A stretch of DNA of 64,000 nt from Xiphophorus maculatus (GCF_002775205.1 NC_036457.1:1483001-1547000); one strand, 5' to 3'. Counted from the stretch's first letter, positions 12,540 through 25,735 are shown. Numbers and translations are program-made. Notes: generated by a model not told the origin, from the sequence alone.

Positions 12540-13250
12540 GGCGAAACAGAATGACGTCACAGATCACAGAGTTTAATTCATACAGAGCAATCGACAACAA
12601 AGCTGCAGAGATACAGAGATATGCATTTTCTCATGAAAATAAAAACACACAAGGGAAGACAAACGAACACAGAGACAGACAAAGGCGCCCACGTGGAGAA
12701 AAGATGAAAAAACTCTCAACTCTCCGGTGCTGACCTGAAACTATAAACCAAAAGGGTGTTTCCCTATTTAATATATGCAAAGAAGGCGTTCTGCTCTTCG
12801 ACCAATTAGAACTCCCTCAGGCCCCCAAAGAAAGTTGGGACTTCCTGATTTATAGCAAAGGTGTCTGTTTTTTATCTAAGCAAAGGGCGGACTACCCCGT
12901 GGTCATCTCTGCCTGATACGGAAGATCCCTGGCGCCAAGAAGTCTCTTCTGCTCTATCGGAATTGTAAATTTTATTGCTGTGTCTGTCAAAAGGGGGAGG
13001 AAAAAAGGGCCCTGCCTGCCTGTCTGCCATTCCCAGTTCCCACATGCTCAACAGAAAACCGTTCCAAATAAAAGTGTTGGCTATACCTTTACACGTGTCG
13101 TATATTAGCTGTATTAAGCACCAACAAATAATCATTTTCCTTTACATTACCTAGAAACAACCTGTTGAGTAACTTGCGCAGCAGCAGTTTCAGGTTTCGC
13201 TACAGTTAATCGTAGCTGCTTAAGAATAAAACAACCACGGAAAGGTCACG
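12540..13250 (-). mobile_element. Possible solo LTR-like fossil, unclassified
   Basis: Read on the minus strand, the stretch has a TATA-like box followed by a short leader and an AATTAAA-type signal, spaced as in a retroviral-type LTR, and it is richer in GC than its flanks. No internal genes and no second copy lie nearby, so if it is an LTR it is a solo one. The ends could not be defined and the family is unknown. Confidence 0.2.
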
Positions 13251-16052
13251 CCAACAGATCCGCAGTATTTTACATATGTAAAACAAAAAACTAATCACTA
13301 ATTGACTGATATAAAACCCTTTTATCATGGTACGTTTTTCAGCACTAATGTGTTCATTAAATCAAGCAACAGCTTTACCTAGTTCAGAGGTGTTCAAGGT
13401 TTTTGTCACATTGGCCAAAATTGTTGAATCAAAAGTATTCGCAGTACAAGCAGCTTGGGCGTCCAAGACTCTTTCACTGGGTTGTTTCCAGAACATCTAG
13501 GAAGTTCTGGAAACAACTAGAAACAGGGTTTAGTTCAACATCTTAAATGCTTCAGTGAAGATTTAAGGCAAAAACAGTAACTTTTCTTACTCTGAGGATT
13601 ACTGACACGCACACCGTTGTGCTTTTTAAAAATTATAGACTCAGGTTATACTTTTAAACAGAGACATCCCTGTTTAATAACTGGCAATCATTTTCATTCA
13701 CTCAAATATTCTACACTTTTTTTCTACCTAAATATTTTCTGAACACAAAGCAGCCATTCATGCTCTGGAAGAGCCGGGTGGAGGCAGAACTGGACAGAGG
13801 TGCCTCAGTTCGGTGTAAGGAATAACATAAATGCACAGTTTGTTAAACTGATAGATAATAAATGCAGTTGTTAGACAGTTATTGTCTCTGGATAAATCTA
13901 AATTATGACCTTTCGGTTGATCAGTTGTACTGTAAATCATTTCGACTGAAAACAGTGTAAAAGGCATTTTTTGGGCTCTGCTTCCAGGAAGCCCATTTCA
14001 ACCATTTGCATGTATAATCTCATTCTTTTAGTCATTATTCAAGTTTCATGAGAATCGATGAAAGCTGAAATTTAAACAGGTTTTTAAATTAAGAGAAACG
14101 GATTGCTGCAAAATCTATTTTTAGTCAGTGGCTCAATTGTTTGACCACATCTGGTCAACTCTTTGCCAATCTCAACCGTATTACAAACCAAATTGACTGG
14201 AATTACTTGAATCTATATAAATTAACTTATCTAATTATATATTTCAATATAATTACATATTAATTGGACCTATTTGTTTTAAAATGAACCTTCAGAGTAA
14301 ATATGTTGTGAATTGTTAGCTATAGATTAGAAAAAGCTTTGCAGTCTGGATTCTACATTGCGAGTTAGAACTAGCATAGCTTCTAACGCTAAGCTAGTTA
14401 GCATTAGAAAAGATCACTAGCTTAACTGAGTTCAAAACACCCTCATTTCTAAACAAGGTCACAAGTCTTGTTTATTATTTGCAAAGTAATATCCCAGAAG
14501 ACTTAGGACGGGTTAAAAACAAGTCCCTTTACCTGCATCCCTGCTAAAATCACAGGAACCAAACGTCTGAATTTCCTCATCAACATTCATTCACCTCTGC
14601 TGAGGAGGAGCCATTCATTTAAATCAGGCGTTGGAGAAAGGACACATGTAAAAGTTGCAGGCTAGTAGATCTGGAGGACTGGATTCGGGCATAACTGGTT
14701 TAGGAAAAGCTTTTAAGTTTTATGCTAAGCTAGGCTAAACTAAGGGTTAAGCATCTGGGAGCTGGATTATTTTCAGTGTGCTAGCCCTAAAAGGACCTTA
14801 AATTATTGATTTGATTGTTTTTAATGATGCTCTCTCCATTCCCCAAGCATAAAATATGCAGGAAACGCAACAGCAGTGCTCCCGATTCTATAAATACCCG
14901 GCAGAGCAACTGCTTTGCTCCAGATTGAGGTTGTTTTTAAACTGAACACAAACTTTTCTTTGCCTCATATTCATCGACCTTCCTTATTTCCTACACATTT
15001 AAGATTTTAAATTGTAGCTGAATCCATGAATGTTAAAGAGCTGGAAAATTAATCAAGATGTTTTGTCAGAAGAGTGTTGGGTAAAGTCTAACAGTTTTCC
15101 TCATAATTTAATCAAATTTACATGTGAAGTCTGATTTATTTAGCTACACATCAAATTTAGACATTTTAGAATAAAAAATATTCAAATCTTAGTCAATCTG
15201 AATATCTTAAAAATATTAAACATGCATCATGTTTTATGCATTGATGAAATAATTGTCTGAAATAATTTTCAAGAGCTACAAGCTGCAATACAATTAAAGA
15301 GGAAGAGTAATAACATTTATCATCTTTAATCATTTCTACCCAAAAGCCTCAAAAAGAAAGACATGACACAATTTAGATTTAATTATTTTACTTCATTTCA
15401 ATCTTTAACCTCACAATGTGAGTTCACCGTCTGTACACATAAAGCTGAGGATAAAATTAGCAGATAAATATAAAACTAAGTAAAATAGTACTCTAGGTAT
15501 TTAGTCTATGACAAACACTACCAATCACTGTAATGGTGATTGTTTACCAACATGTTTCAATGCATATTTTATCAAAACACACAGCTGTGATGGAATGATG
15601 TGGCAAGAAGCTAAATCCATTCAGCAGGTTTGAGCATTCAGTTTAAAACTAAACAGAATTATGGTAAATTTTTAATGATTTTGCTTCTAAATTACTATAT
15701 TTATATTAAAACTGCAGCATTAAAGGATCGCCTTAACTCTAAACCCTAGATAGTTATAAATTAAAATTATAGTCACAAAAAACAAAAGCAATATGATAGT
15801 TTTGGACTGAATTATGACATGCTTCTAGTGTTTCATAATTGTGTGTGTAAGCAGTTTAATATCATGCATCCAGACTTATAGCATAAAAAAACAAGATGTT
15901 CTTCTACTTTGGAGAAAAGCCAAAAAGTAACACAGGTGGCGAATTAATGTCTTAACAAGCCAGAGAGAATCGATGCCGTTGTCTTTCAGGAGCAACTCTT
16001 AAATCTGGACGTGGATGTTTGTAGTCATGGTGATGTGGTCCGTCTCTAAAGC

Positions 16053-16070
16053 GATGATGATGATGATGAT
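16053..16070. repeat. (GAT)6 microsatellite in the 3' UTR of the C1orf198 homolog
   Basis: Six perfect GAT units followed by GGCGGCGGC. It starts about 25 bp beyond the stop codon of the minus-strand gene, hence in its 3' UTR. Confidence 0.85.
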
Positions 16071-16094
16071 GGCGGCGGCTCTCGGCTGTGGATT

Positions 16095-19000
16095 TTACCA
16101 GTTGTCCAAGAAGTCGAATCCGGTCTTCAGGATGCTGTTACTGGTGTTGAACTGTGAAAACAGCGATTCAACAGAACTGCTGAAATTAGAGTGAACTGGT
16201 TGTTTTACTGTTTAAAACCTAATGGGTTTAGCATGGGTTCCCTTCAGTTATTCTGCAAAGATGTAAAATTATCAGGTTTAAATTTACAGAAATTTTCTAT
16301 AAAATTTTTAATCCAATGTTAAAACAATAAAAAAATGTTAATCACAGGTGAGAAATTTTAATATAAAATTTGTAAAAATGGGATTGTGGATGACTCGGCC
16401 TGAAGTGATTAATTGTAATGAATTGACTATTGCAATAATCAACTAAGTAATTGATTAATCATTAACTAGAGTATACAGACTCTAAAAAGGACAATTTGCT
16501 GAAAGAACAAAAACATTCAGAAAATGTACAAAAAACATGTACATTTTGCATATAAGGACATTTTGCATATACATGTACATTTTGCATATAAGGAGAAAAC
16601 AATCTGTTCTACTCAGAACTCCTAAAGTGTCAGTTTTAGCTTCACCTGGTTCAAATTCTGTTCAAAATATTTTAAGCACCATTAAATAGCCAATGATTAA
16701 TCGGTTAATCTAAAAAATAAATAATAATAGTAATAAGCAGATCAGCCCTAAAATGTATTGATGTTAAGTCATGAATTTTGTTCTTTTTGCTGCAGGTGAA
16801 GAATCCTTTCCTGCAAAGGATCATATTTTTATGACCTAAAATGTGTTATTGCATTTTAGGCCATAAAATGTTTATTTGCATTTTGACCAAGACAAAAATG
16901 TCACTGGACAACTGACAAGAAATGTTTAAACTCTTTTCTTTAAAATAAGACAGTTTACACTTTTACACTTCAAGAAACACAAATTTACACAACTCCAACT
17001 GCTAAGAAAAGTCCTTCCCTTCGTTAAATAATTGCTATACAAATAAAGAAATAGGCTGCAACTGTTTATTATTGTGGCAGCTCATATCTGAAACCGCTAC
17101 TGAGTTTAAGACATAATGTCTCTTTGATGTTAGAAATACGAAACTTACTAAAACCTACACAGAAACGCGGATCAGTTTCAGAACTCACCTGGGAAAAGGT
17201 GGGGCTCACGTCCAAGGGGGGTGAAACTTCCTCCGCTTTGTCCTTCTCTGCGGCGCCGCCGGGCTTTGAAGGCTTCGATATCAGATTGGATGAAAACATT
17301 TCATCCAGGGTGTTGCTGACAGACGGCAGGGTGCTCTGAGATCTCTCCCAGCCTCCGACCGAAGATGAGGCGGCGATGGGCGGCGCCGGTGTGGGTGCGA
17401 TGGAGATGGACGCAGGCGTTGCACTGACAGCCGCGGGGGCTGGGAGCTGCGGGGCTGGAGGCTTGGGGGCTCTGGGCTTTATGGACTTGGCAGGAGCCGG
17501 AGGGTGAGACTCTGCAGCTTCAGGCTCCTTGGAGATGACAGAACTCTCCTGAAGAAAGATTTAATTTAGTATTAAAAATAGAATATATATGATATCTCTA
17601 TTAGGAGTGCACCGATTGCAGTTTTCTGGACGATCACCAAACTTTAAAAAGCCTGACCTGCTGACTCAGACTTTGGCTGATATAAATTTTTTTTTGTCAA
17701 TGTTGCTAAATGTAGCAATAACGTTGCTGAGTTGGAAACAGTGGGGCGACTATTGTTAACTGCAAACATGCAGACATGAACTGGTGGGCCGGTCAAACTT
17801 CTCTCACTGCAGAGGCGAAGAGGACAGCGGCTGATTTTTACTAAAGTAGATAAGATCAGCTTTGTTTATAAGTATTGGTCGATCACCAATCATTTCCCAA
17901 AACTAAGGAAATCGGCGCCGATAAATTGACCACAGGTATAAATCTCTATATCTGTGTTTCCATTACAAATTTGCACAAATCATTTTTTCTATTCCGCTAA
18001 TGTAAAAGAAAAAAAGAAGAAAATTTTGCAATTGCGGTATTTCCATTAAATAAGAAAAAAAATTAAAATCACGTGAATAAGCTTTCTCCCATCAGTCATT
18101 AAAAATCATGGCAACGACGCATGTAAACAGCTACATATGATTGCATTCATAATTCAGCCGGCTGTTCATCACAACTTGTATGATATGAAAAAAATATTTC
18201 CATGGCAGTTTTGCGAAATACATCTATTTTGATTCAGACAAAAAGCCACATCTTAGCGCAAAAACATTTAATAGAAAATCGTGTTCATTCAAAATTGGCG
18301 TGTTTTTATTAGGCAAGTTCATTTTCTTTGTTATATTTCAATTTGTGTAACTGTTCGGTCAGTAGAAACGCAATTAGAGTTTACCTGTCTGAGGTAGGAG
18401 GGGAGGGGCTTCTCTCCTTTCTCCAGAGATTTGATCTGACTCGGGGTCAGGGACTGGAAATCGGCCTTCTCTCCTTCCAGCCGTGACCTCTCAGCGCTGA
18501 TCTTCCAGAAGGACGACTCCTCCTCCGGCCTTCGGCCCTCACTTACAGAAACCTACACAGATCACACAAAGTCTTGAAATGCCTACAATGCTGAGGCCAG
18601 GAGTGTCCAAACTTTATGTCTCATGGGCAAAAGTTGTAAAGTCATGGCCAATAAAAATCTAATTTTACCTGCTCAACAATAAACTAAGCATGCAATAAAT
18701 AACATAAATAAATTAGTCAGACATTTTGTAAGAATGCGTGTATAAATTATTATATCCCCAATATAAAAAAGCGTTTTGCACATTTGCCTTAGTAAAATTT
18801 GTACATTTTTGGGGAAATTAAGTAAAAATATATTTTGGTGCTTTTGAATAAAAGTCACTAAATACACGTGTTCCTGTTAACTATAAAACCAAAGAAAATG
18901 CAAAAAGTGTGGCTATAAAAAAATTAATACCTTCTATTGCCTCAAACATTTTCCACTGTAACAATTTAATTTGTTCACTGGCAGATTATTTCACTTGTAA

Positions 19001-21590
19001 AGACATTTTCCCATGTTATAGTAAAACAAGAGGAACTAGCACGTTATTGAAATCAATATTCAAGAATTGCTAATATAAAACAAGCTCCGAAATCTTACTG
19101 AAAAGTTACTAGTGAGTTAGTTTGCCCTATTTCAACTGTGCCAAGATATCTGCACCAAATACTAACCAGAAATACTTGGTAGGATTTTGAGTTTTTGCAG
19201 TGTGATCCATACCTTGGCTCCCGCTGTACTCTTCCCAAGCTGATTGGAATGAGGAGCTTTTGCACTTTTGGAGTCGGCTTGTGAAGCAGAGGTCACCTGA
19301 TCTGCAGAACCTGACGTCAAACTGAACTCCATCTGACTCTGAAACACATCAGATTTTAAACACTTTGGTACATACAGAAACATGTCTGCACAATGAAGAT
19401 GGCTCCTTCCAGCTAATCAGGTTTTACCTTTGTCTCCCACGAGAACGGGGCAGAGTGCTCATCCTGCCATGTCATGTCCTATGAAGAATAGAAAACAGAG
19501 GTTTTTACCAATCGGCAATGTTAGGGCTGAAACAATTAATCAGATTCATCATGTTTTATCGATTATTCAAATAATTGTCAACTAATTTAGTAATCGGTTA
19601 ATTGTTAACTGGAGTAAACAGACTCAAAAAAGGACATTTGCTGAAAAAACACACAGACAGAGCAATAGTTGAGCCAAGAGAGTATAAAAAATATATAAAT
19701 ACATTTTGCATTTAAGATAAAAACACCTTTGTCTGTAAATGTTTCACCCAAGACTCCTCAAGGGGGATAGTTTTAACGTCACCCAGTTCAAACTCAGTAA
19801 CGTAATGCTATCTTTTTGCATCTTAGGCAATAACATGTTTATCTTCTCCTTTAAAAGGGAATTTAGTTGTTTATTTGCATCTTTTGATGTATTTCTAATA
19901 TTGTATATAAAAGGTTCAAGTGATTAAATGAAAAATCTGCAGAATGTGCCAATTTTTAAAATGTGATTAATCAAAATTGCCAGAATAACCAATAACTAAA
20001 ATAATAGTAAGTTGCAGCCCTAGGCAATACAAGAATAACTACATTTGACTATTGGGTTGTATAATTAGAACTAAATAGCACAGTGGGAATAATGGGAATA
20101 TACAATTGAATTGGAGCTAAATATACTGACATTGGTAAAACTTATTTAGCTGAATTACTTGTTGTGAGTCGAAACTTTAGTTTTTAAATAGTTTTTTTTC
20201 CTTCCAACTGTTACATAGAAATATGAACGACTCAAACTTAAGACAAAGAACAAAATCACTGACACAGCAGATGAATCAGTGCTGCGTCTACAAAAACAAC
20301 TTTAGTCATTATAATTATATGTTTAGATGCTTTGTTAGCAGAAACCTGCTGCAAACATGTCTCCCATGTTAATATTTAGTTGAGTCAACACAAAATTCAA
20401 TCACAGAAACATTTTATGTTGCAACTCATATCTTCCTCCCAACTCCTCTGGGATTTGGGGTCATAGTTCAAGTAATATTTCAGCCATTTTACTTTACTTT
20501 TATAAGCTATTTACAAAGCTTTTACCCAAAACATCACATTCAGTTTAGGGAAGTCCGGATACTGATACTGTGGTGTTTTTATTTATTCATTTTTTATAGT
20601 TTTACACTGAGCCATGCTTTAGAACGGGCTGATGGCAGAACTCTCAGGGCCCCGATTTTCTTGGAAGCTCCACAATTTATTTTATTTTTTATGAATGAAT
20701 GTTTGCAGTAGTTGTACTTTATATAAGAGTCATATGCCCATATCCAGTGAGTTGTAGTAATATTTTAGGAATTTGATTAATATAAACAATACTCATGTAT
20801 TTGAAAATTGTAAATTTATAGTAATTTTGGGGGGTAGTTAGTGGCCAAGGGATCTATTACACCTACCACCATTATTTGATACCTAATTATGTATAGAATT
20901 ACCTATTAATGCACTGTAATTTGCGTTCGCAAAATAAAAATTTTCTTTAGTGGATCAGGCACCAGATGGTTTACAGCCCAGGGCCCACGTCATTGTAAAT
21001 CCGGCCCTGTTTATACGTTTCATCTACCAGTTTTTAATCGAAACAAACTATTAAAAAATTTAACAATATATTAATGATTTATTTCTTATAAAAAGAAATA
21101 ATAATTATAATACATACTAATCAAAACACTAAATATTTATGCTATTATTCATTCTTTGAGGCGTTACGTGAAAACATCTGTTGTGACGTCAAAGAAGTAC
21201 TTTACGTCTACGTGGCTATTGTTAGCAGCCACACCAACGAAACCATAAAAACCTTCAAATACAAACTGAAATGATGTGAAATACCTCTTCACCGAAGTGG
21301 ACTGTCTTCTGACCCGTCTGGAGGAGCAGTCTGGGGTAACAGACCACCTCCTCTCGGTCCACTTTATGCATAGCATATCTGGCTCTGATGTGAGGGTCCA
21401 TCAAGCTGTTATCAATGGCGTTGTCTTGCTCCTCCGGGGTCATTTTCTCCCAGGACGAGCCGTAGTCGGATTTGATTTTCTCCCGCTCCTGCATGATCTT
21501 CTTGGCCATAGAGTTGATGGAGGAAAAGTACTCGAACGTCTTCTTCTCCATCCTATGGGCGTCGAGCCCCGCCATGGTAGCGGCGGCCAT
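16095..21590 (-). CDS. C1orf198 homolog (DUF4706 family)
   Basis: The human counterpart is the uncharacterised protein C1orf198 (327 residues); its function is not known. Coding exons on the minus strand: 21285-21590, 19428-19478, 19213-19338, 18385-18552, 17189-17548 and 16095-16151. All join in phase 0, giving 355 residues. Recognisable human blocks are F-YFSS-x-x-x-MAKKIMQ-x-EKIK near the N-terminus, TGQK-x-V-x-FG, the short exon [38 protein letters not shown] followed by [17 protein letters not shown], and the C-terminus [11 protein letters not shown]. Exon 5 encodes a Pro/Ala-rich, probably disordered linker that is longer than in human. The start at 21590 is followed by a second in-frame Met five codons later. 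Introns hold many repeats; one abuts the exon 3 donor. Confidence 0.92.
16385..16755. repeat. Dispersed repeat, TTAATCGATTA-ended family (copy 1 of 3)
   Basis: It lies in C1orf198 intron 5. It shares with 19526-20025, and in reverse with 43940-44460, the order: TAATTGATTAATCATTAACT, then GACTC(T)AAAAAGGACA, CATTTTGCATATAAG, TTCACCTGGTTCAAATTCTG, ending in TGATTAATCGGTTAATC and GCCCTA. This is the very common teleost repeat that ends in (T)GCAGCCCTA. Confidence 0.6.
17604..17940. repeat. Dispersed repeat beginning AGGAGTGCACCGATTGCAG
   Basis: It lies in C1orf198 intron 4. The ends carry CACCGATTGCAGTTTTCTGG...CGATCACCAA at left and GGTCGATCACCAATCATTTC...ATCGGCGCCGATAA at right, a pattern seen in many copies across teleost genomes. 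It is non-coding; the superfamily is not certain. Confidence 0.45.
17945..18375. mobile_element. Palindromic MITE, GTTTCCATTACA family (copy 1 of 3)
   Basis: Left end TGTGTTTCCATTACAAATTT, right end GTCAGTAGAAACGCAATT. The family is best seen in the compact copy at 38198-38492 (ends TAGCTGCATTTCCATTGACC and TGTAATGGAAACACAGCTA). The right end is about 10 bp from the 3' splice-donor side of C1orf198 exon 4. Confidence 0.55.
18945..19206. mobile_element. Palindromic MITE abutting a splice donor (CAAAAACACAAAATCTTACC family)
   Basis: Body landmarks are TGGCAGATTATTTCACTTGT, GATATCTGCACCAAATACT and ACTTGGTAGGATTTTGAG; the end TTTTTGCAGTG is at about 19196-19206. The donor of C1orf198 exon 3 is at 19211-19212 on the minus strand, so intron 3 enters the element within about 6-10 bases. 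Confidence 0.65.
19526..20025. repeat. Dispersed repeat, GGGCTGAAACAATTAATC family (copy 2 of 3)
   Basis: Starts TTAGGGCTGAAACAATTAAT and ends AGTAAGTTGCAGCCCTA, which are inverted termini. It lies in C1orf198 intron 1. The internal order matches 16385-16755. Confidence 0.65.
20640..21010. repeat. Dispersed repeat ending AAATCCGGCCCTG
   Basis: The left end has CTCAGGGCCCCGATTTTCTT and the right end CCCAGGGCCCACGTCATTG, then AAATCCGGCCCTG, a motif pair typical of a widespread teleost repeat. It lies in C1orf198 intron 1. The left boundary is approximate. Confidence 0.4.
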
Positions 21591-21859
21591 TTTTAGCTAC
21601 TAACAGCTGTTGTTGTTTCTTGAGAGGAAACGGAAGCTGGGAAGAAGAGGCGGGACTAGCCCGTTGTGCGTGTTATTGACGCCATCTGCTGGTGCTTTGG
21701 ATGTACTGGAACAAAATATATAAAAAAGTAGCATTCCATTTGGTTTGACATCTTTTATTGCTAAAACATGGGCGGACTGTAAATGCTATTCTCACTTAGA
21801 CTGCATCTATATCTACGAGGCCATAGTAAGGCCATTGTAGATAGAATAAAAAGGATTAC

Positions 21860-22130
21860 ATTTCCTAAAAAAATCTCAGAAAATTTCTAAGAAAAACAAG
21901 AGTTTGACTTTGAAAAGTCTACATTTTTCTAGAAAAAACACGGGAATTTCTCAGTTTGATAAGTCAAAGATTTCACTAAACAATTTGAAATTTTGAGATT
22001 AATTGCATAAATTTATATAAAAAACAACAAAAAAGAAGTTTCTGAGTTTTAAAAGTAAAAAAATGTAGCTAGAAAAAATAAATAAATTTGAGATGAATCT
22101 CAGAAAATCACTACAAATGATCAAAAATGT
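21860..22130. repeat. Dispersed repeat, TTTCTAGAAAAAACTTGGAAA family (copy 1 of 4)
   Basis: Alternating blocks of TTTCT(A)GAAAAAA, AAAAGTCAA and GAGATTAATC recur at 52043-52215, 60684-60925 and 63226-63520. The unit is AT-rich and partly self-complementary. It is non-coding. Confidence 0.5.
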
Positions 22131-24039
22131 GCTAGAAAAAACAAACAAACTTTCCAGAAATAAAACACAGAAAACTCAGAACATTTCCAAAAGTCTCTAA
22201 AATGTCACCAACGGCACCTGTTGGTGCTCCACCCCTCTGACTGAAAGAGGAGCCTGATTTTCTCTGCTGACGTGACTTTGGTTGAACTCGCCATGCCAGC
22301 AGTGGTTCCAATGAGAAACAGTAACTGAAAATATCCAGTTGTTCAGTTGATTCATGATTCACCAGGTTCTATGAAGTTGGTAAATAAATAGGGATGAATA
22401 ACTTCTTACTTTTTTATTCACCCCAAGCAGTTTTATCTACGGTTGCATCAGTCGACTGTGACTCAATGGAACAAGTGATTGTTTTGGAAAAGGGAAGTTT
22501 CTCCCTCCCACATCTTGATGTTGACTCCCAATCAGTGTATGGATTTGTGCACGTTCGTGAAGGCACACTTGTTTTGCTGAATTGGAGTCATAAAGGCAAT
22601 GACTGCCTTTTAGGAACCCTCCCCCCCCAGACCCCACGTTTACTAGAGCATTGTCTAAACACCACAAATTTCTAGTTTTTATATTTCTAGTTTTCTGATA
22701 TTGGATGACCAGCTATGCAAAACCAGGTTAGCAGTTCGTTCCATGGTTCCTTCATGTTCTGTGACTTCCAGAGGAAATTAAAACATAAGAATTTGGAAAG
22801 TGTACAACAAGACAGCTGAAGAAGGCATCATCCTTTATAATTGTTTATTGTCTACCGTATGCTAAATTTCTAGGCTAATTGCTCAGTAGTCTTAACCTTG
22901 TTGGTCCCAAAATCATATTTTCTGTTTGTAAAAATATGGACTCTTTTCTATTGTTGACAGATTAAACTAAAAACATGGGGATGAGTTATATTTGTGTGAA
23001 ATGGTCAATGTAATAAAATGTCTAAAAATTCAATTTAAAATAATTATTGTGTTGAAACACAACAGTGCCCCCTTTGTGGATATAAGAATTTAAGTGAAAC
23101 AGCAGCAAAAACATCGCTAAAAATTGATTGAATGGAAAATCAGTCAAAAATACTCAGAGTTCAAACAAAAATACTGAAATAAGGGAGGAGTCCAAACCTT
23201 TCCACAGTGCTGTCAGTGTGAATTAATAAAATAAACACATTTACTGACAACTCAGCTAAAGATAAAAATGTTTTGTAAAAGTGAAACACATTTACAGCAG
23301 ATTTTGTGTCAGTAATTTTTTGTACAACCTAAGATGCAATATGTTTCTACATATTGTACCACATAGATAACAGAGTAGAACTATGAGTGAGTAGTTAGTG
23401 AGTATTTTACGTTTCCAGGACATCCAAAGACTCAAGTGTTTTTTTTGCCTCTAGCTGGTAAAGCTACACATAACTTTTCAGTTTGGTGTTTGAGATGTCA
23501 GCAAACTCTTGCCCAATGCAGTGAAATCATTGTTAACTGATTCATGTTCTGGCGAATAAAGGGGATTTCAAGAACTGTAGAAATGTCTTGAATCATCATT
23601 AATTTCTTAGTATGTTTCTTCCAAAGAATCAGATTATTTTTAAATAAAGCACTAAGAAGACTGGAGTTAAACGCACAGCTCAAGGAAAAGCCACAGTCAG
23701 TACAAGAGAGGCAGAAGGAGTCAAAAATCACAAGGGGAACAAAAATACGAGGGAAAAGATTTGAAAAATGGCCAAAATAAACAAACTGGTATGGAGAGAA
23801 GAGAACACAGTGAACAAAAACACAAAAGAGATGAAAGTGATTGGGAGTTAGTGTGTTCAATCAGGCTAGCTAGGGAGTGTTAGCTGCAGAGTTTGAGCAG
23901 AAAAAACTCACATGTAACAGTTTGTTAAGGTTTCATTTGAGCCCTACTTGCTTTTGTAATCATTTCATGTTCTGTACCAGCGGTGGCCACACTTCTGCTA
24001 ATCTGTCCATATGCTAATATTAAATATCTGTTAATATTT

Positions 24040-24660
24040 AATTAACAGGCTAATTTTAATTCAGGCTAAATTAAGTTTTCCTGGTAAATTCTAAAGCGCT
24101 AATTTACTTGGCTGTTTTGTAAACTTTCAGTTGAATAAAGTTCTGTTCATTTTTTGTTCAACTGTTGAAGTTTTGGTTATCTAGTATTAGACATTTATAG
24201 TCATGCTCTTATTTTGAAGGGGTGAAGATTGTTTACGCAGCGGTCCCGTTGTTCGTGATGAGGTTCAGTAAATGACTTATTCTGCACCCAGAAGGCATTT
24301 TCTACAGACAATAATGTAAAATCTCCTAAAGTCTGGAGTGCTTTCTGAGTGAAAGCAATTAGCCAAAATTAGCAACAGTGTTAGCAAAACTCATCAGTTA
24401 TAAAAATGAAGCCTTGAGTGAAAGGTCTGTTGCAAAGAGCCACTTCCTGAAAAGCAAGCATACAGGTAGGTGTGTAACAAATTTAACCCTGTTGAGGGTA
24501 GCAAGACTTCTTGTCATTTTGTATCAGTATGGTTGAGATTAGCGCTTTAGCATTAGCTTCCACTAAATGCTGCCTTCTTTCAGTGCTTCAATATTAGCGG
24601 AATAAAGTTTTATGATTAATGCGGCTAGGTTAGGTAACTTTTTAGCTAGCGGGGACCACC
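24040..24660 (+). repeat. Dispersed repeat, family with CTCTTATTTTGAAG core (copy 2 of 3)
   Basis: Collinear with 46020-46636 over about 600 bp in the same orientation. Shared blocks: ATGCTCTTATTTTGAAGGGG, TTATTCTGCACCCAGAA, ATACAGGTAGG, CTGTTGAGGGT, TTTATGATTAATGC. Confidence 0.6.
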
Positions 24661-24837
24661 ACTGTCCTGTACTTTCTTTAGTGTTTTGTTTATATTTTTT
24701 GCTAAACCTCTTGAGTTTGACCAAAAAAATTATGGCGAAAAAGTCTTAAAAACTGAAAGGTCACTAATAGTTGTAAATGATAACTTTGACCCAAAACGTC
24801 CAGGTTTATGCTGGAAAGCTGAAAATTAGAGAGATTT

Positions 24838-24950
24838 TTATTTTTCAGCATCACAATGAGGCCAAACATGCATCCAAATTAACAACAGAATGATAGAACA
24901 ATCAAAATGTTCTGGACAGCCCAAGGCAGACAAAGTTTGAAAATAATTGA
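24838..24950 (+). mobile_element. Tc1-like transposase fragment
   Basis: From 24845 the frame reads QHHNEAKHASKLTTE, which matches the Tc1 transposase motif QxDNxPKHTSKL around a catalytic Asp; here that Asp is His (H-N-E for D-N-D/P). A short decayed piece. Confidence 0.5.
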
Positions 24951-25269
24951 TCTCAGTTTCATTTATTACTGGCTGCCACTGTGGCATGGTGTGTTGTGTT
25001 TTTAAATCTGCTGTAAATTCAGAATAAAGTTTCATTTTGCAGATGCATCCCAGTAAATGACATCATATTCACATATCAAATTAATGAGGTCAATTAACAC
25101 ACAATACCAGAGAAAGGTCATTTAACATTTCTACCTTTGGAGTCCAGAGACGGGTCGACTGACCTGAAGGATTTTAGCTAGTAGGCGCTTTTGTTCTGTA
25201 AATAAGGCCATTACCCTGGTAATTACCCTGGTAAGTACCCTGGTAACGGCCTCAACGCATCTCACAGTT

Positions 25270-25735
25270 GCACAATTGTTCCTTAGACTTAGACTTAGAC
25301 TGACTTTGTTGTCATTTTCAATGCACAGGGTGAATACAGAACGAAATTTTATTGCATACGGCTCAGGACAATGTTTGAGGTTCCAATGTTGTGAGTAAAA
25401 TTAAATACAGTATAAAATATGAATATAAATATAAAATATAAAGTGCAGGACTGACAGTAAAATGGAAGTTATTTAGCTCTGTACATGTGCAAGGTATAAA
25501 GTGGAGACCAGTTTTTGAGTACAGTCCAGTTAAGAGTTCAGCAGTCTGATGGCAAGTGGGAAAAAGCTGTTTCGGAACCAGGTGGACCTGCACCGGATGC
25601 TGCAGAACCTCTTTCCAGAGGGCAGCAGGGAGAACAGTCCATGGTGGGGGTGTGAGGGGTCACTGACGATGTTTCGGCCTCAGGACACGCATCCTGCATC
25701 GATGGTTGACCTGACACTTCGCCCTTTTGCCTGAG
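25270..25735. repeat. Retroposon-like interspersed repeat, unclassified
   Basis: One end has CTTAGACTTAGACTGACTTT followed by TGTTGTCATTTTCAATGCAC; the other has GTTCAGCAGTCTGATGGCA, then CTGTTTCGGAACCAGGTGG and CCAGAGGGCAGCAGGGAGAA. These blocks are very common in teleost genomes as interspersed copies. I cannot place the family with certainty. Confidence 0.4.

Larger units (their letters stand above)
10253..16094. other. Gene-poor region between clec11a and the C1orf198 homolog
   Basis: Apart from the clec11a 5' region with its CA repeat, a short GC-rich frame at 11590-11793 and an LTR-like stretch at about 12540-13250, I see no gene or recognisable element. From 13.3 to 16.0 kb it is AT-rich single-copy-looking sequence; part of it (about 15.0-16.09 kb) probably includes the 3' UTR of the C1orf198 homolog. 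Confidence 0.4.

Noticed and set aside
22394-22675. 93-codon plus-strand frame
   Set aside because: No recognisable family, no convincing splice sites, and transposon debris around it; not called as a gene.
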